Source: an uncultured beta proteobacterium (GTDB taxonomy: Bacteria > Pseudomonadota > Gammaproteobacteria > Burkholderiales > Burkholderiaceae_C). Taken from it: 37,521 nucleotides of DNA. Positions 17,472-26,455 of the stretch are shown here, piece after piece. Under the pieces are notes generated by a model. It had not been told where the DNA came from, ran no database searches, and saw only the letters and a list, made by a program, of their open reading frames with translations. The DNA lies in assembly GCA_903897925.1 (NCBI GenBank), contig CAIUDG010000029.1, positions 1-37,521 of the forward strand, given 5' to 3'. Position 1 is the first letter of the stretch, and every line of letters starts with the position of its first letter. A program made the translations under genes and the position numbers.

Positions 17472-18134
17472 TTATTTCTTGGCAGCAGGCTTGGCAGCGG
17501 GTTTGGCCGCAGCCTTGCCTGCAGCAGCCTTGGCAGGAGCGGCAGCATCAGCAGCAGGCGCTGCTTCAGCGGCGCCGGCAACGGCCACCACAGAGACCAC
17601 GACCGGGTTGTTCTTGCCGTGCGTGACAGCGCTCACGCCCTTGGGCAGAACGATGTCATTCAGGTGCAGCGAACGGCCCTTCTTCAGGCCGCTCAGATCC
17701 ACCGCGATGAATTCGGGCAGGTCGGTGGGCAGGCACAGAACTTCGATTTCGGTCAGGATGTGGTTGGCAATACAGCCGTCGGTCTTGACTGCAGGAGAGT
17801 TCTCGTCGCCGCTGAAGTGCAATGGCACCTTCATGTGCAGCTTGGTGGTGGCGTCAACGCGCTGGAAGTCGATGTGCAGAATCAGCTGCTTGAAGGGGTG
17901 CATTTGCACGTCACGCAGCAGAACCTTTTGTGCCTTGCCAGCAATTTCCATGTCCAGCACGGAAGAGTGGAACGCTTCTTTCTTCAGCGCGTGCCACAGG
18001 GCGTTGTGATCAATTTCGATCAGGCTGGTTTCGGCGGCTCCGCCGTAAACGATACCGGGCGTGCGACCGGTGTTACGCAGACGGCGGCTCGCACCCGTAC
18101 CCTGCTTTGCGCGCTCAAAAGCGACGATGTTCAT
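17472..18134 (-). CDS. rplY: 50S ribosomal protein L25/general stress protein Ctc
   Basis: A 5S-rRNA-binding ribosomal protein of the long Ctc/TL5 type. The 220-residue protein has the N-terminal L25 domain (about 1-95, with [13 protein letters not shown] near the start) and the C-terminal TL5-like beta domain (about 96-180). It ends in an Ala/Lys/Pro-rich tail of roughly 30 residues. A strong Shine-Dalgarno AGGAG is placed 6 nt before the ATG, in keeping with high expression. It lies downstream of prs, the normal order in this group. Confidence 0.95.
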   Translation of the reverse strand: MNIVAFERAKQGTGASRRLRNTGRTPGIVYGGAAETSLIEIDHNALWHALKKEAFHSSVLDMEIAGKAQKVLLRDVQMHPFKQLILHIDFQRVDATTKLHMKVPLHFSGDENSPAVKTDGCIANHILTEIEVLCLPTDLPEFIAVDLSGLKKGRSLHLNDIVLPKGVSAVTHGKNNPVVVSVVAVAGAAEAAPAADAAAPAKAAAGKAAAKPAAKPAAKK

Positions 18135-18185
18135 AATTTACTCCTGAAGGAATCCACCGCGACCAGTGTGATTCCGGTTAATACA

Positions 18186-18219
18186 AAGCATCTGGTTCCT
18201 GCCCCATGCAGGGATGCTT
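18186..18219 (-). other. Bulged hairpin between prs and rplY
   Basis: AAGCATC (18186-18192) pairs with GATGCTT (18213-18219), and an inner CCTGC/GCAGG stem lies at 18198-18202 and 18208-18212. It falls in the 94-bp spacer after the prs stop. On the minus strand no proper T-tract follows, so a processing or attenuation role is as likely as termination. Confidence 0.35.
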
Positions 18220-18228
18220 ACTTTTTGT

Positions 18229-19206
18229 TCAGAACAGGTTTTCCTGGTCCGAGAACAAGCTCATCACCGACTCGCCCTTGGCAATGCGCTGGATTGTTTC
18301 GGCAATCAGCGGAGCCACGGACAGTTGGCGAATTTTCTGGCACTGCGCTGCGCTGGTGCTCAGGGGAATCGTGTTGGTCACCACCACTTCGTCGAGCGCG
18401 CCGCCGGTGGCAATGCGATCAATGGCGGGGCCCGAGAAAATCGGGTGTGTGCAATAGGCGTAAACCTTTTTGGCGCCACGTGCCTTCAGCACTTCAGCCG
18501 CTTTCACCAGGGTGCCGGCGGTATCGATCATGTCGTCCATGATGACGCAGTTGCGGCCTTCAATTTCACCGATCACGTGCATCACTTCGCTAACATTGGC
18601 GCGCGGGCGGCGCTTGTCAATGATGGCCAGGTCGCAACCAAGCTGCTTGGCCAGCGCACGGGCGCGCACCACACCGCCAACGTCGGGCGAGACCACAATC
18701 AGGTCTTCGTAGTTTTTCTGGCGCAGGTCACCCAGCAGCACGGGCGACGCGTAAATATTGTCAACCGGAATATCAAAGAAGCCCTGGATCTGGTCGGCGT
18801 GCAGGTCCATGGTCAGCACACGCGCCACACCGACGGCTTGCAGCATATTGGCAACCACCTTGGCGGTAATAGGGACGCGGGTGGAGCGCGGACGGCGATC
18901 CTGGCGGGCATAACCGAAATACGGAATCACGGCGCTGATGCGTTCGGCCGAGGCGCGCTTGAGGGCGTCGACCATGATCAGCAGTTCCATCAGGTTGTCG
19001 TTGGTGGGCGCGCAGGTGCTTTGCACCACGAAGACGTCACGGGCACGCACGTTCTGGTTGATTTCGACGGTGACTTCACCGTCAGAGAAACGACCGACGG
19101 TTGCGGCGCCCAGCGAAATGCCGAGGTTCTCGGCAATAGCCGCTGCCATGCCGGGATTGGCATTGCCAGTGAAGACCATGAAATCGGGGGGGGTGGGTGC
19201 CTGCAT
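18229..19206 (-). CDS. prs: Ribose-phosphate pyrophosphokinase
   Basis: Makes PRPP from ribose-5-phosphate and ATP for nucleotide, His and Trp synthesis. The 325-residue protein matches bacterial class I PRPP synthetase over its length: GRFSDGE near residue 40, YARQDRR near 98-105, [12 protein letters not shown] near 132-143, KRRP near the flexible loop, and the PRPP-binding [11 protein letters not shown] around 222-232. It follows tRNA-Gln by 77 bp. The first ATG gives an N-terminus about seven residues longer than E. coli Prs; no Shine-Dalgarno is apparent. Confidence 0.95.
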   Translation of the reverse strand: MQAPTPPDFMVFTGNANPGMAAAIAENLGISLGAATVGRFSDGEVTVEINQNVRARDVFVVQSTCAPTNDNLMELLIMVDALKRASAERISAVIPYFGYARQDRRPRSTRVPITAKVVANMLQAVGVARVLTMDLHADQIQGFFDIPVDNIYASPVLLGDLRQKNYEDLIVVSPDVGGVVRARALAKQLGCDLAIIDKRRPRANVSEVMHVIGEIEGRNCVIMDDMIDTAGTLVKAAEVLKARGAKKVYAYCTHPIFSGPAIDRIATGGALDEVVVTNTIPLSTSAAQCQKIRQLSVAPLIAETIQRIAKGESVMSLFSDQENLF

Positions 19207-19232
19207 TCGGATTCCAGCGAAAAGATTGGTTT

Positions 19233-19263
19233 TACGTAGTCACTTTGCGCATACCGTCGTCAA
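19233..19263 (-). promoter_or_regulatory. Possible prs promoter
   Basis: On the minus strand TTGACG (19258-19263) is followed after 19 nt by TACGTA (19233-19238), 27 bp before the prs ATG. The -35 is good but the spacing is long and the -10 weak, so prs may be read mainly from the upstream ispE/tRNA transcript. Confidence 0.3.
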
Positions 19264-19264
19264 C

Positions 19265-19282
19265 ATCTGTTGGACAACAGAT
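19265..19282 (-). other. Inverted repeat directly after tRNA-Gln
   Basis: ATCTGTTG, GA, CAACAGAT (plus-strand reading): a perfect 8-2-8 inverted repeat that begins two bases beyond the tRNA CCA end. As RNA it can form a 7-bp hairpin with a 4-nt loop. No T-tract follows. It may guide 3' processing of the tRNA or be an operator for prs. Confidence 0.35.
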
Positions 19283-19283
19283 T

Positions 19284-19360
19284 TGGCAGGGGAGGAAGGA
19301 TTCGAACCTTCGCATGCTGGAATCAAAATCCAGTGCCTTAACCAACTTGGCGACTCCCCT
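19284..19360 (-). tRNA. tRNA-Gln (anticodon TTG)
   Basis: A 77-nt tRNA with encoded CCA. All stems pair: acceptor AGGGGAG/CTCCCCT, D-arm GCC/GGC, anticodon stem CTGGA/TCCAG with loop TTTTGAT (anticodon TTG), and T-arm GAAGG/CCTTC around TTCGAAT. The discriminator base is G. Its first two nucleotides are also the last two of the ispE stop codon TAG, so it must be processed from the ispE transcript or use a promoter within ispE. Its place between ispE and prs is conserved in betaproteobacteria. Confidence 0.97.
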
Positions 19361-20237
19361 ACACAGGTTGGCAGCTCACGCTACCTACCGATAAACCATC
19401 GCTGGGTGCCCATCCCCACAGGGGATGCACATCCAAATTGCTGCAAATTTTTACCTCGGAGGCCATGGGCGCTCCAGCCAGGTCAACTTCATGCAACAAG
19501 TGCGCAAATACAGCACTTCCAGAGCCCGTCATTCTACCATGGAGACCCTGGGAATCGAGCCACTCAAGGGCTTGATTCATACCGGGGCACAACCTCTGGG
19601 CAACGGCCTGCAAGTCGTTTCGGCCAAAACCGAATGCATTAGCAGCGAAGCCTGTGATTATAGCAGGCTCTGAGTCACGTTTTAAGTCCGGGTCGCAGAA
19701 AATTTTTTGGGTATTCAATCCGGCGTCCGGTTTGACCACCAAAAATCGAGCTTTGGGCAGCGCAAGCGGCGTGATTTTCTCACCAATTCCTTCGACCCAG
19801 GCGTGCTGGCCACTTAAAAAGAAGGGCACGTCGGCGCCCAGGCGCAGGCCGATTTGCATCAGTGTCGGCAGCGGCAAGTGCAGGCGCCACAACTGGTTCA
19901 GTGCCAGCAGGGTGGATGCCGCGTCGGAGGATCCGCCACCCATGCCGGCCTGGGCCGGTACCGATTTGAGAATGCCGATGTGCGCACCCAGTGTGCAGCC
20001 GGACGCTTGTTGCAGCGCGCGGGCGGCGCGCAGCACCAGGTCATCGGCCGGCAATGCCCAGCTCAGGTCTTCGCGGCTGAGCTGGCCGTCGTGGCGCAGG
20101 TCGAAATGCAGGGTGTCGCACCAGTCGATCAGCATGAATACCGACTGCAGCAGGTGGTAGCCATCAGGGCGTCGGCCGGTGATGTGCAGGAACAGATTCA
20201 GTTTGGCCGGGGCCGGAATGTCGTAGAGCGACTGCAT
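19359..20237 (-). CDS. ispE: 4-diphosphocytidyl-2-C-methyl-D-erythritol kinase
   Basis: GHMP-family kinase of the non-mevalonate (MEP) isoprenoid pathway. The 292-residue protein starts with PAPAKLNLFLHITGRRPDGYH, including Lys12. The ATP-binding GHMP motif PAQAGMGGGSSDAA is at residues 94-107, and the GHMP-C motif MTGSGSAVF is near residue 240. The TAG stop (19361-19359) overlaps the first two bases of tRNA-Gln. It lies 32 bp downstream of lolB, in the usual lolB-ispE-tRNA-prs order. Confidence 0.95.
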   Translation of the reverse strand: MQSLYDIPAPAKLNLFLHITGRRPDGYHLLQSVFMLIDWCDTLHFDLRHDGQLSREDLSWALPADDLVLRAARALQQASGCTLGAHIGILKSVPAQAGMGGGSSDAASTLLALNQLWRLHLPLPTLMQIGLRLGADVPFFLSGQHAWVEGIGEKITPLALPKARFLVVKPDAGLNTQKIFCDPDLKRDSEPAIITGFAANAFGFGRNDLQAVAQRLCPGMNQALEWLDSQGLHGRMTGSGSAVFAHLLHEVDLAGAPMASEVKICSNLDVHPLWGWAPSDGLSVGSVSCQPV

Positions 20238-20269
20238 GCGGCGATTATCGGTGCCAGCAGCACCGGCAC

Positions 20270-20770
20270 TCAGCGCTCCAAAATGATTTTTAGCTCGGAT
20301 AGCGGTTGCTGGTCGACGTTGTGCGCGTAGATGCGGTCGTTGCCAAGCTGGCTCAGATCGGCTACCCAGTGGCTGGGAGCTCCGGACTGGCCCTGCAGCC
20401 AGGCAAAAAAGTTGGTTACCGGGATGCTGGCACCGGTGACTTCCCGCGCCAGCGCATCCAGGGAGTCGTATTGGCGTTCTTCATTGGCGGTGCGCATCGA
20501 GGCCCGGTTGGCATTCCATTGCAGGCGGGCCAAGGTGGTGCCGAGTGGCGAACTCAGCACCAGGAAGCCGCGCTCGGGTGCGCCTTGCAGGTCGAAGTTG
20601 GCAGAAAAGGCCTGGACTGGCGTGCTGTAGACCTTGACGGCGAGTTTGCCTTGCCAGTGTGGGGCGTCTGACGCCGTTGCCGGTGCGCGACTGGCGGCAC
20701 AACCCGACAGCAGCAGGACAACGCTGTACAGCGCGGGCAGCAGCCAGCCGCGCGCAAGGGCACTTACCAT
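20270..20770 (-). CDS. lolB: Outer membrane lipoprotein insertion protein LolB
   Basis: LolB receives lipoproteins from LolA and inserts them in the inner leaflet of the outer membrane. The 166-residue precursor has a signal sequence with lipobox LLSGC (Cys24) and the LolB-type beta-barrel pattern HWQGKLAVKV..., FDLQGAPERGFLVLSSPLGTTLARL split over the middle, and a C-terminal WLQGQ. It is somewhat shorter than E. coli LolB. ATG at 20770 is used because it starts the signal sequence; the gene overlaps the stop of the upstream TPR gene by 7 bp. Assignment is supported by the neighbouring ispE. Confidence 0.88.
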   Translation of the reverse strand: MVSALARGWLLPALYSVVLLLSGCAASRAPATASDAPHWQGKLAVKVYSTPVQAFSANFDLQGAPERGFLVLSSPLGTTLARLQWNANRASMRTANEERQYDSLDALAREVTGASIPVTNFFAWLQGQSGAPSHWVADLSQLGNDRIYAHNVDQQPLSELKIILER

Positions 20771-22518
20771 GCGTTCAGTCGCTTCATGGTTTCGAGCAGG
20801 GTTTCGTTGTCCGGGCTCAGCGCCAGCCCTTCTTTCCAGATCGTCTGGGCCTGCGCGGTCTGGTGCAGGTTCCACAGGACTTCGCCCAGGTGCGCTGCAA
20901 TTTCCGCATCGTGTTTGTTCTGGTAGGCGTCGCGCAGAATTTTTTCTGCTTGCTGCAGGTTGCCGCTGCGGAATTCGACCCAGCCCATGCTGTCGGCGAT
21001 GTAGGGGTCGTTGGGGGCAAATTCGAGGGCTTTGGTGATCAGCGCGCGGGCTTCGCTCAGGCGGATATTGCGATCGGCCAGCGAATAGCCCAGTGCGTTG
21101 TAGGCGTGTGGATAGTCGGGTTTGCTGGCAATGACCTGGCGCAGCAGGGTTTCCATTTCGTCGGGCTTGCCGATTTTTTCAGCCGCCATGGCCAGATCGT
21201 ATTGCATGTCCGCGTCCTGCGGGTTGTCGCGCACGGCGGCCGACAGTAGCTCGTATTCGGCCTGGTATTGCTTGTTTTCACGCAGCAGGTCGGCTTCCGC
21301 ATTGAGTTTGTTGCGCGCGTCGTCGGCCTGGGTTTCGGGAACTGCGCGGATCAGCGCGCGGGCTTGCTCGAGTTGCCCCTGGCGGGCCAGGATGCCGGCG
21401 CGGCGCGTTTCAATGCGCAGGGCATCGGCCGGGCTGTCAATCTGATCCAGGTATTGCTGGGCCAGCGCGGGTTGCTGGTTTTGCTCGGCGATATCGGACA
21501 ACAGGAAATAGGCCTGCACCAGGCCACGGTCGGTTTCACCTTCAGGCTTGTCCTCGCCTGCGGCGCTGCTGGCACTGCGGGCGGCGGCCTTCAGGTCAAT
21601 GTATTTTTGCAAGGAACTGAGTGCCGCCTGGCGATCCCGGTCTTGCAATTCGATGGAGCCGCGCACCAGCCAGGCGTCGGGGAATTCGGGTGCGGTGCGG
21701 GTCAGCAGGTCCACCTGTGCCGCGGCTTCGGTGTAGCGCTGGTCTTCCAATAGCTTGCGCACATAGCCCATGCGCAGCTCGGCTTGCGGACCACTTTCCA
21801 GGTGCTGGCGCAGCAGCGCCTCGGCTGCCGGCTGCTTGGGGTCCATCAGATTGATGGCCAGGCGGGCGGGTTGATCGGCCTTGGCGTCGATGGCGGCGCC
21901 TTTTTGCGCCGCATCAAGTGCAGCGTCTGGCTCGTCGTTGAGCAAATGCATGGTGCCCAGGGCGGCGTAGGCGGCCGCGGCGGTGGCCGAATTGCCAAGG
22001 TCTGGCCCCAGACTTTGTTCCAGCGCCTTGAAGGCAGCGGTCTTGTCGGCGGCACGGGCGAAGAACGCGGGCAGTTGGTCGATCAGGACGATGCGCGCGG
22101 CCACTGGGCGACTGGCCAGGGCGCGGCGATTGACGTCCACCGTATCGGGCAGTTTATTGAGCGCAACCATGATCTGCAACAGGTAGCGATGTGCTTGGTC
22201 GGAGGCGGGCAGCGCATGGGCCCAGGCTTGGGCCGCTAGCAATGCCGAGTCGCCAGCGCGTGCGCGCAGGGCGATTTCAACGCTGCGCTCGTACAGAGCG
22301 TCGACACCGCCTTTGCGCGCGGCGTCCAGCAGGTACTGGTAGGCCGTGGGCAGATCGCCGGATTGGGCGCTCAGTTCACCGACCAGGATTTCGTAAAACA
22401 GGGTGCCGCTCAGTGCCGTCGATGGTGCCGCTTTTTCTTGCGCGCCGGCGACAGAAACGAACAGGGTGCAGGCAAGCCACACCAGAGCAGAATTCTTCAT
22501 GCGCTTGAATCGGGTCAT
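20764..22518 (-). CDS. Secreted tetratricopeptide repeat protein
   Basis: A 584-residue protein with a signal peptide (hydrophobic core within the first 30 residues, cleavage near VAGAQ) and helical TPR-type repeats through most of its length. The C-terminal block is the best conserved: [11 protein letters not shown], then [19 protein letters not shown], then a last TPR with [17 protein letters not shown]. It occurs directly before lolB in many Burkholderiales, so a role in outer-membrane biogenesis is plausible but unproven. Start choice: ATG at 22518; ATG at 22500 (six residues shorter, also a good signal peptide) and TTG at 22536 are alternatives. Confidence 0.82.
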   Translation of the reverse strand: MTRFKRMKNSALVWLACTLFVSVAGAQEKAAPSTALSGTLFYEILVGELSAQSGDLPTAYQYLLDAARKGGVDALYERSVEIALRARAGDSALLAAQAWAHALPASDQAHRYLLQIMVALNKLPDTVDVNRRALASRPVAARIVLIDQLPAFFARAADKTAAFKALEQSLGPDLGNSATAAAAYAALGTMHLLNDEPDAALDAAQKGAAIDAKADQPARLAINLMDPKQPAAEALLRQHLESGPQAELRMGYVRKLLEDQRYTEAAAQVDLLTRTAPEFPDAWLVRGSIELQDRDRQAALSSLQKYIDLKAAARSASSAAGEDKPEGETDRGLVQAYFLLSDIAEQNQQPALAQQYLDQIDSPADALRIETRRAGILARQGQLEQARALIRAVPETQADDARNKLNAEADLLRENKQYQAEYELLSAAVRDNPQDADMQYDLAMAAEKIGKPDEMETLLRQVIASKPDYPHAYNALGYSLADRNIRLSEARALITKALEFAPNDPYIADSMGWVEFRSGNLQQAEKILRDAYQNKHDAEIAAHLGEVLWNLHQTAQAQTIWKEGLALSPDNETLLETMKRLNAW

Positions 22519-22568
22519 CGGGCCATAATAATCCAAGCCGCGAAGCTTTTCCCAACCTACACCAATAC

Positions 22569-23384
22569 ATGCCTGAGTTACCGGAAGTTGAAGTTACCCG
22601 CCTGAGCTTTGCCGATGCCATCTGCGGCGCCCGCATCATTGCAGTTCGCCTGGGCCAGCCGCTGCGCTGGCCGCTCGGGGTGGTGCCGCAAGTGCTGGTC
22701 GGCCAGCAGGTGCTGGCGGTACGCCGGCGCGGCAAATATTTATTGCTGGATCTCAGTGCCGGCCTGTTGCTGCTGCATCTGGGCATGTCGGGCAGTCTGG
22801 CTTTTAGCGCGGCGCCGCGCGCGCCAGGAAAACACGACCATTTTGACCTGCTGACTTCGCATGGCGTATTGCGCTTGCACGACCCGCGCCGCTTTGGTGC
22901 TGCCGTGTTTGCCAGCAGCGAAGCCGACCCGGTGGCGCTCAAGCTGCTTGGGCGGCTGGGCGTTGAACCTCTGGGCGACGCTTTTGATGCCGAGGCCTTT
23001 GTGCAGGCGCTGAAGCGGCGTGGCACAGCAATCAAGTCGGTGTTGCTGGCCGGTGAGGTGGTGGTCGGGGTGGGTAATATTTATGCGTCAGAGGCGTTGT
23101 TTCTGGCCGGCATTCGACCGACCTGCCGGGCCAGCAAATTGAGTCGGCCGCGGGTCTTGCGCTTGCGCCAGGCGATTCGCGACGTGCTGGCACGGGCGGT
23201 TGCGCTGGGTGGCAGCACCTTGCGCAATTTTTCCAACGCGCACGGCGAGTCGGGTCACTTCCAGCAGCAGACCATGGTGTATGGGCGTGGCGGCGAGCCG
23301 TGCCGGCATTGTGGTAGCTTGATTAAAACGATTCGCCAGGGACAGAGATCAACTTTTTTCTGTCCGGCTTGTCAGAAACTGTAG
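22569..23384 (+). CDS. mutM: Formamidopyrimidine-DNA glycosylase
   Basis: Base-excision repair enzyme that removes 8-oxoguanine and formamidopyrimidines and nicks the strand. The 271-residue protein begins with PELPEVE (catalytic Pro2 and Glu3 after Met removal). It has the conserved [11 protein letters not shown] stretch with its Lys, the helix-two-turn-helix region [11 protein letters not shown], and a C-terminal zinc finger CxxC-x16-CxxC (CRHCG ... CPAC). It is divergent from the TPR gene with 50 bp between starts. Confidence 0.96.
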   Translation: MPELPEVEVTRLSFADAICGARIIAVRLGQPLRWPLGVVPQVLVGQQVLAVRRRGKYLLLDLSAGLLLLHLGMSGSLAFSAAPRAPGKHDHFDLLTSHGVLRLHDPRRFGAAVFASSEADPVALKLLGRLGVEPLGDAFDAEAFVQALKRRGTAIKSVLLAGEVVVGVGNIYASEALFLAGIRPTCRASKLSRPRVLRLRQAIRDVLARAVALGGSTLRNFSNAHGESGHFQQQTMVYGRGGEPCRHCGSLIKTIRQGQRSTFFCPACQKL

Positions 23385-23441
23385 GGCGTGCGGGGCGAGC
23401 GACTGTGGCCGATGCTATATTGATCCATTCACGGGGGACCC

Positions 23442-25394
23442 TTGGCTAATTCTTTTAATGATCAGTTGGACCAGCACGGGGCATGGCGGCGCGAATTTGC
23501 ATTGCGGCTGAAGTTGCTTGGCGAGTGGATGAAAGACCATGACTTGCTGGACGCCGCTGTCGAGGAGCGTCTCAAGCGGCTGGAAACGCAGGTGCGTTCC
23601 GACAAGGTCATGGTGGCTTTTGTGGCCGAGTTCTCGCGTGGCAAGTCAGAGATGATCAATGCGATCTTCTTTGCCGGCTATGGCCGGCGCATCATGCCGG
23701 CAAGCGCTGGACGCACCACCATGTGTCCTACCGAAATGGGCTATGACGCCGATGTCCCGCCCTGCCTGCGCCTGTTGCCGATTGAAACTCGCTTGCAGCC
23801 GCAGGCGCTGATGGAATGGCGCATGGTGCCGGAGAAGTGGATTCGGGTCGACCTCGATGTCAACAATCCGCAGCAGCTCGCCAGCGCGCTCGAGATGGTG
23901 TCGCAGACGCGCAAGGTAAGCCAGGACGAAGCCCGCATGCTGGGGTTCTGGAATCCGCAAGCGCCTGAAGACAATCCCCAGCTGGACGCGCAGGGCATGG
24001 TTGAGGTGCCGAAATGGCGCCACGCGCTGATCAATATTGCCCATCCTCTGCTCAAGCAGGGCTTGGTGATTTTGGACACACCAGGGCTCAATGCCATTGG
24101 TGCCGAACCGGAGCTGACGGTCAGCCTGATTCCGCAGGCGCAGGCGGTGGTGTTTATTCTGGGTGCCGATACCGGCGTGACCAAATCCGATCTGGCGATC
24201 TGGCGTGAGCACCTGCTGTCCGAAGACAGCCACTCCGATTCCCGCCTGGTGGTGCTGAACAAAATAGACACCCTGTGGGACGAGCTCAGCACGCCGGCGC
24301 AAATTGAGGCGCAGATACAGCGCCAGAAAACCAATACCGGCGACCTGCTCGGCGTGGACATCAGCAAAGTGCTGGCGGTGTCGGCGCACAAGGGCCTGCT
24401 GGCCAAGGTCAACAATGACCCGGAGCTGTTGCTGAAAAGCCGCCTGGGCGAGCTGGAAGAAGCACTCGGCAACGGCATGCTGATGGGGCGCCAGCGCATA
24501 CTCGGCCAGGCCATGAATTCCGGCATCCAGGAGTTGCGCAACGAAACCGGTCGCGTCATCAATATTCGCAAGCGCGATCTGACCGAGCAGATGATGGAAC
24601 TCACCGGCCTGAAAGGCAAGAACAGCTCGGTGATCAAACACATGCGCAGCCGCATTGCGCAGGAGCAGGCCGAATTCGATCTGGGCGGTGCCAAGATCCA
24701 TGCGGTGCGCTCGGTGCACCTGAAGCTGCTTAAAGAAGTGTTTGGCATTCTGGGCGCCAAGGTGCTCAAGGCCGAAATGGTCCAGCTGGGCCAGGCACTG
24801 GGCCAGCGCGGCCTCAAGCTGGGTGTGAAGAAGGCCTACGGCGAAACCTTTGTGCGCCTGCGCGAAAACATGAAGAAGGTGCAGGAGCTCACCGGCGACA
24901 TCCACACCATGCTGTCGGCCACCTTCAAGCAGCTCAACGCCGAGTACGGATTTTCCTTGCAGATCATCGACCAGCCCCGGCTCGAGGTGTATCTGACCGA
25001 TCTGGATACGGCAGAACGCAGCCACCTGCAGTACCTGGGCATTGGCAATGTCTTCAAGCTGGCGCAGGCCGAGTTTTCAGAGCGGCTGGTGCGTGCCCTG
25101 TCCACCCGGGTGCGCAGCATTTATGAATCGGCCCTGGGTGACGTGGAGTTGTGGAGCAAGGCGGCGGCGGCACAGCTTGATGCCCAGTTGCGTGAACGGC
25201 GGCGCAATTTTGTGCGCCGGATTGAAGCCATTGACCGGATTCAGCAGGCCACCGGCGGCCTGGACGAGCGCATCGACGAGATCGGTCAGCAGGAACAGGC
25301 GGTGGAAGCGCTGGAGCGCAAGCTGGTCGAACTGACGGCCTACCTGATGGCCGCCAATGAAGGGCTGCATACCCCGATTGACCTGGTCGTCTGA
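23442..25394 (+). CDS. Dynamin-family GTPase
   Basis: A 650-residue bacterial dynamin-like protein. The GTPase domain has the P-loop AEFSRGKS at residues 62-69 (the usual first Gly is Ala), a switch I region with TTMCPTE near 92-98, DTPGL as G3 and NKID as G4. The C-terminal half is mostly helical with heptad character, as in the stalk of dynamins. There is no obvious membrane segment. The start is TTG with a GGGGGA sequence 6 nt upstream; the next ATG (codon 30) would remove conserved residues. It lies 57 bp after mutM and 2 bp before mutY, so it is probably co-transcribed with both. What it does is unknown; membrane remodelling is the family default. Confidence 0.85.
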   Translation: MANSFNDQLDQHGAWRREFALRLKLLGEWMKDHDLLDAAVEERLKRLETQVRSDKVMVAFVAEFSRGKSEMINAIFFAGYGRRIMPASAGRTTMCPTEMGYDADVPPCLRLLPIETRLQPQALMEWRMVPEKWIRVDLDVNNPQQLASALEMVSQTRKVSQDEARMLGFWNPQAPEDNPQLDAQGMVEVPKWRHALINIAHPLLKQGLVILDTPGLNAIGAEPELTVSLIPQAQAVVFILGADTGVTKSDLAIWREHLLSEDSHSDSRLVVLNKIDTLWDELSTPAQIEAQIQRQKTNTGDLLGVDISKVLAVSAHKGLLAKVNNDPELLLKSRLGELEEALGNGMLMGRQRILGQAMNSGIQELRNETGRVINIRKRDLTEQMMELTGLKGKNSSVIKHMRSRIAQEQAEFDLGGAKIHAVRSVHLKLLKEVFGILGAKVLKAEMVQLGQALGQRGLKLGVKKAYGETFVRLRENMKKVQELTGDIHTMLSATFKQLNAEYGFSLQIIDQPRLEVYLTDLDTAERSHLQYLGIGNVFKLAQAEFSERLVRALSTRVRSIYESALGDVELWSKAAAAQLDAQLRERRRNFVRRIEAIDRIQQATGGLDERIDEIGQQEQAVEALERKLVELTAYLMAANEGLHTPIDLVV

Positions 25395-25396
25395 GC

Positions 25397-26449
25397 GTGG
25401 TGGCGGTATCGGCTTCGGCGAGTTTCGCAACCCGGCTGGTGCAATGGCAGCGGCTGCATGGGCGCCATGACCTGCCGTGGCAGGGCAGCCGCGATCCCTA
25501 CCGCGTCTGGCTGTCGGAAATCATGTTGCAGCAGACCCAGGTCGCCACGGTGAAAGCTTACTTCGCGCGCTTTCTGCAGCGTTTTCCGGACGTTGCCAGT
25601 CTGGCCCGGGGCAGTGAAGACGAAGTGCTGGGTTTGTGGAGCGGGTTGGGCTACTACAGCCGGGCGCGCAATCTGCACCGTTGTGCGCAGGCCATTGTGC
25701 AGCAGCATGGCGGGGTGTTTCCCCAGGACGCCGCTACGCTGGCCGAATTGCCCGGCATTGGCCGCTCCACTGCCGCGGCAATTGCTGCGCTGTGTTTTTC
25801 CGAACGGGTGGCGATTCTGGATGCCAATGTGCGCCGGGTCGTGACGCGGGTGCAGGGCTTTGCCGGCGACCTGGCACAGGCCGCACAGGAGCGCATGCTC
25901 TGGACCCTGGCCAGCGAATTGCTGCCGGGTCCGGCCGCGGCCGCCGCGGATATGGCGGCCTATACCCAGGGCATGATGGACTTGGGCGCGTTGTTGTGCA
26001 GCCCGCGCCGACCGCAGTGTTCGCAATGTCCGGTGGCGGGTGTGTGCCGGGCGCAGGCCGACGGCAATCCGGAACAGTTTCCAGTGCGCACGCGCAAACT
26101 CAAGCGCAGCAGCCTGTCCCTGTATCTGTTGCAGGCGCAGACGCGCCAGGGCGAGGTGTTTCTGGTCCGGCGTCCGAACCAGGGCATCTGGGCCGGTCTA
26201 TTCTGCCTGCCGGTGTTTGCCGACGAGGCCGCCTTGCGCGCCGCGCTGCCAGCGGCGGCACGGCGCCAGTTGCAGCTGCAACCGGCCTTTCTGCATGTGC
26301 TGACCCACCGGGATTTGCATTTGCATACCGGCCGTCTGCTGCTGCCCGAGGCGGCAGCGCTGGACTTGCCCGGTCAGTGGGTCAGCGCGCAGGAGTGGCC
26401 CGGACTGGGCCTGCCGGCACCGGTGCGCAAACTGCTGCAGCAGGGCTGA
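25397..26449 (+). CDS. mutY: A/G-specific adenine DNA glycosylase
   Basis: Removes adenine mispaired with 8-oxoguanine. The 350-residue protein has Glu41 (SEIMLQQTQ), a helix-hairpin-helix LPGIGRSTAAAI (118-129), catalytic Asp142 (ILDANVRRV), and a [4Fe-4S] cluster site C201-x6-C208-x2-C211-x5-C217. A C-terminal NUDIX-like 8-oxoG recognition domain follows (about 225-345). The start is GTG 2 bp after the GTPase stop, with no separate promoter space. Its stop is 6 bp from the convergent rapZ stop. Confidence 0.95.
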   Translation: MVAVSASASFATRLVQWQRLHGRHDLPWQGSRDPYRVWLSEIMLQQTQVATVKAYFARFLQRFPDVASLARGSEDEVLGLWSGLGYYSRARNLHRCAQAIVQQHGGVFPQDAATLAELPGIGRSTAAAIAALCFSERVAILDANVRRVVTRVQGFAGDLAQAAQERMLWTLASELLPGPAAAAADMAAYTQGMMDLGALLCSPRRPQCSQCPVAGVCRAQADGNPEQFPVRTRKLKRSSLSLYLLQAQTRQGEVFLVRRPNQGIWAGLFCLPVFADEAALRAALPAAARRQLQLQPAFLHVLTHRDLHLHTGRLLLPEAAALDLPGQWVSAQEWPGLGLPAPVRKLLQQG

Positions 26450-26455
26450 GCGGTT

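Noticed and set aside
23646..25025. A 459-codon minus-strand frame antisense to the dynamin-like GTPase
   Set aside because: His/Gln-rich shadow translation without motifs; the plus-strand frame carries the GTPase motifs.
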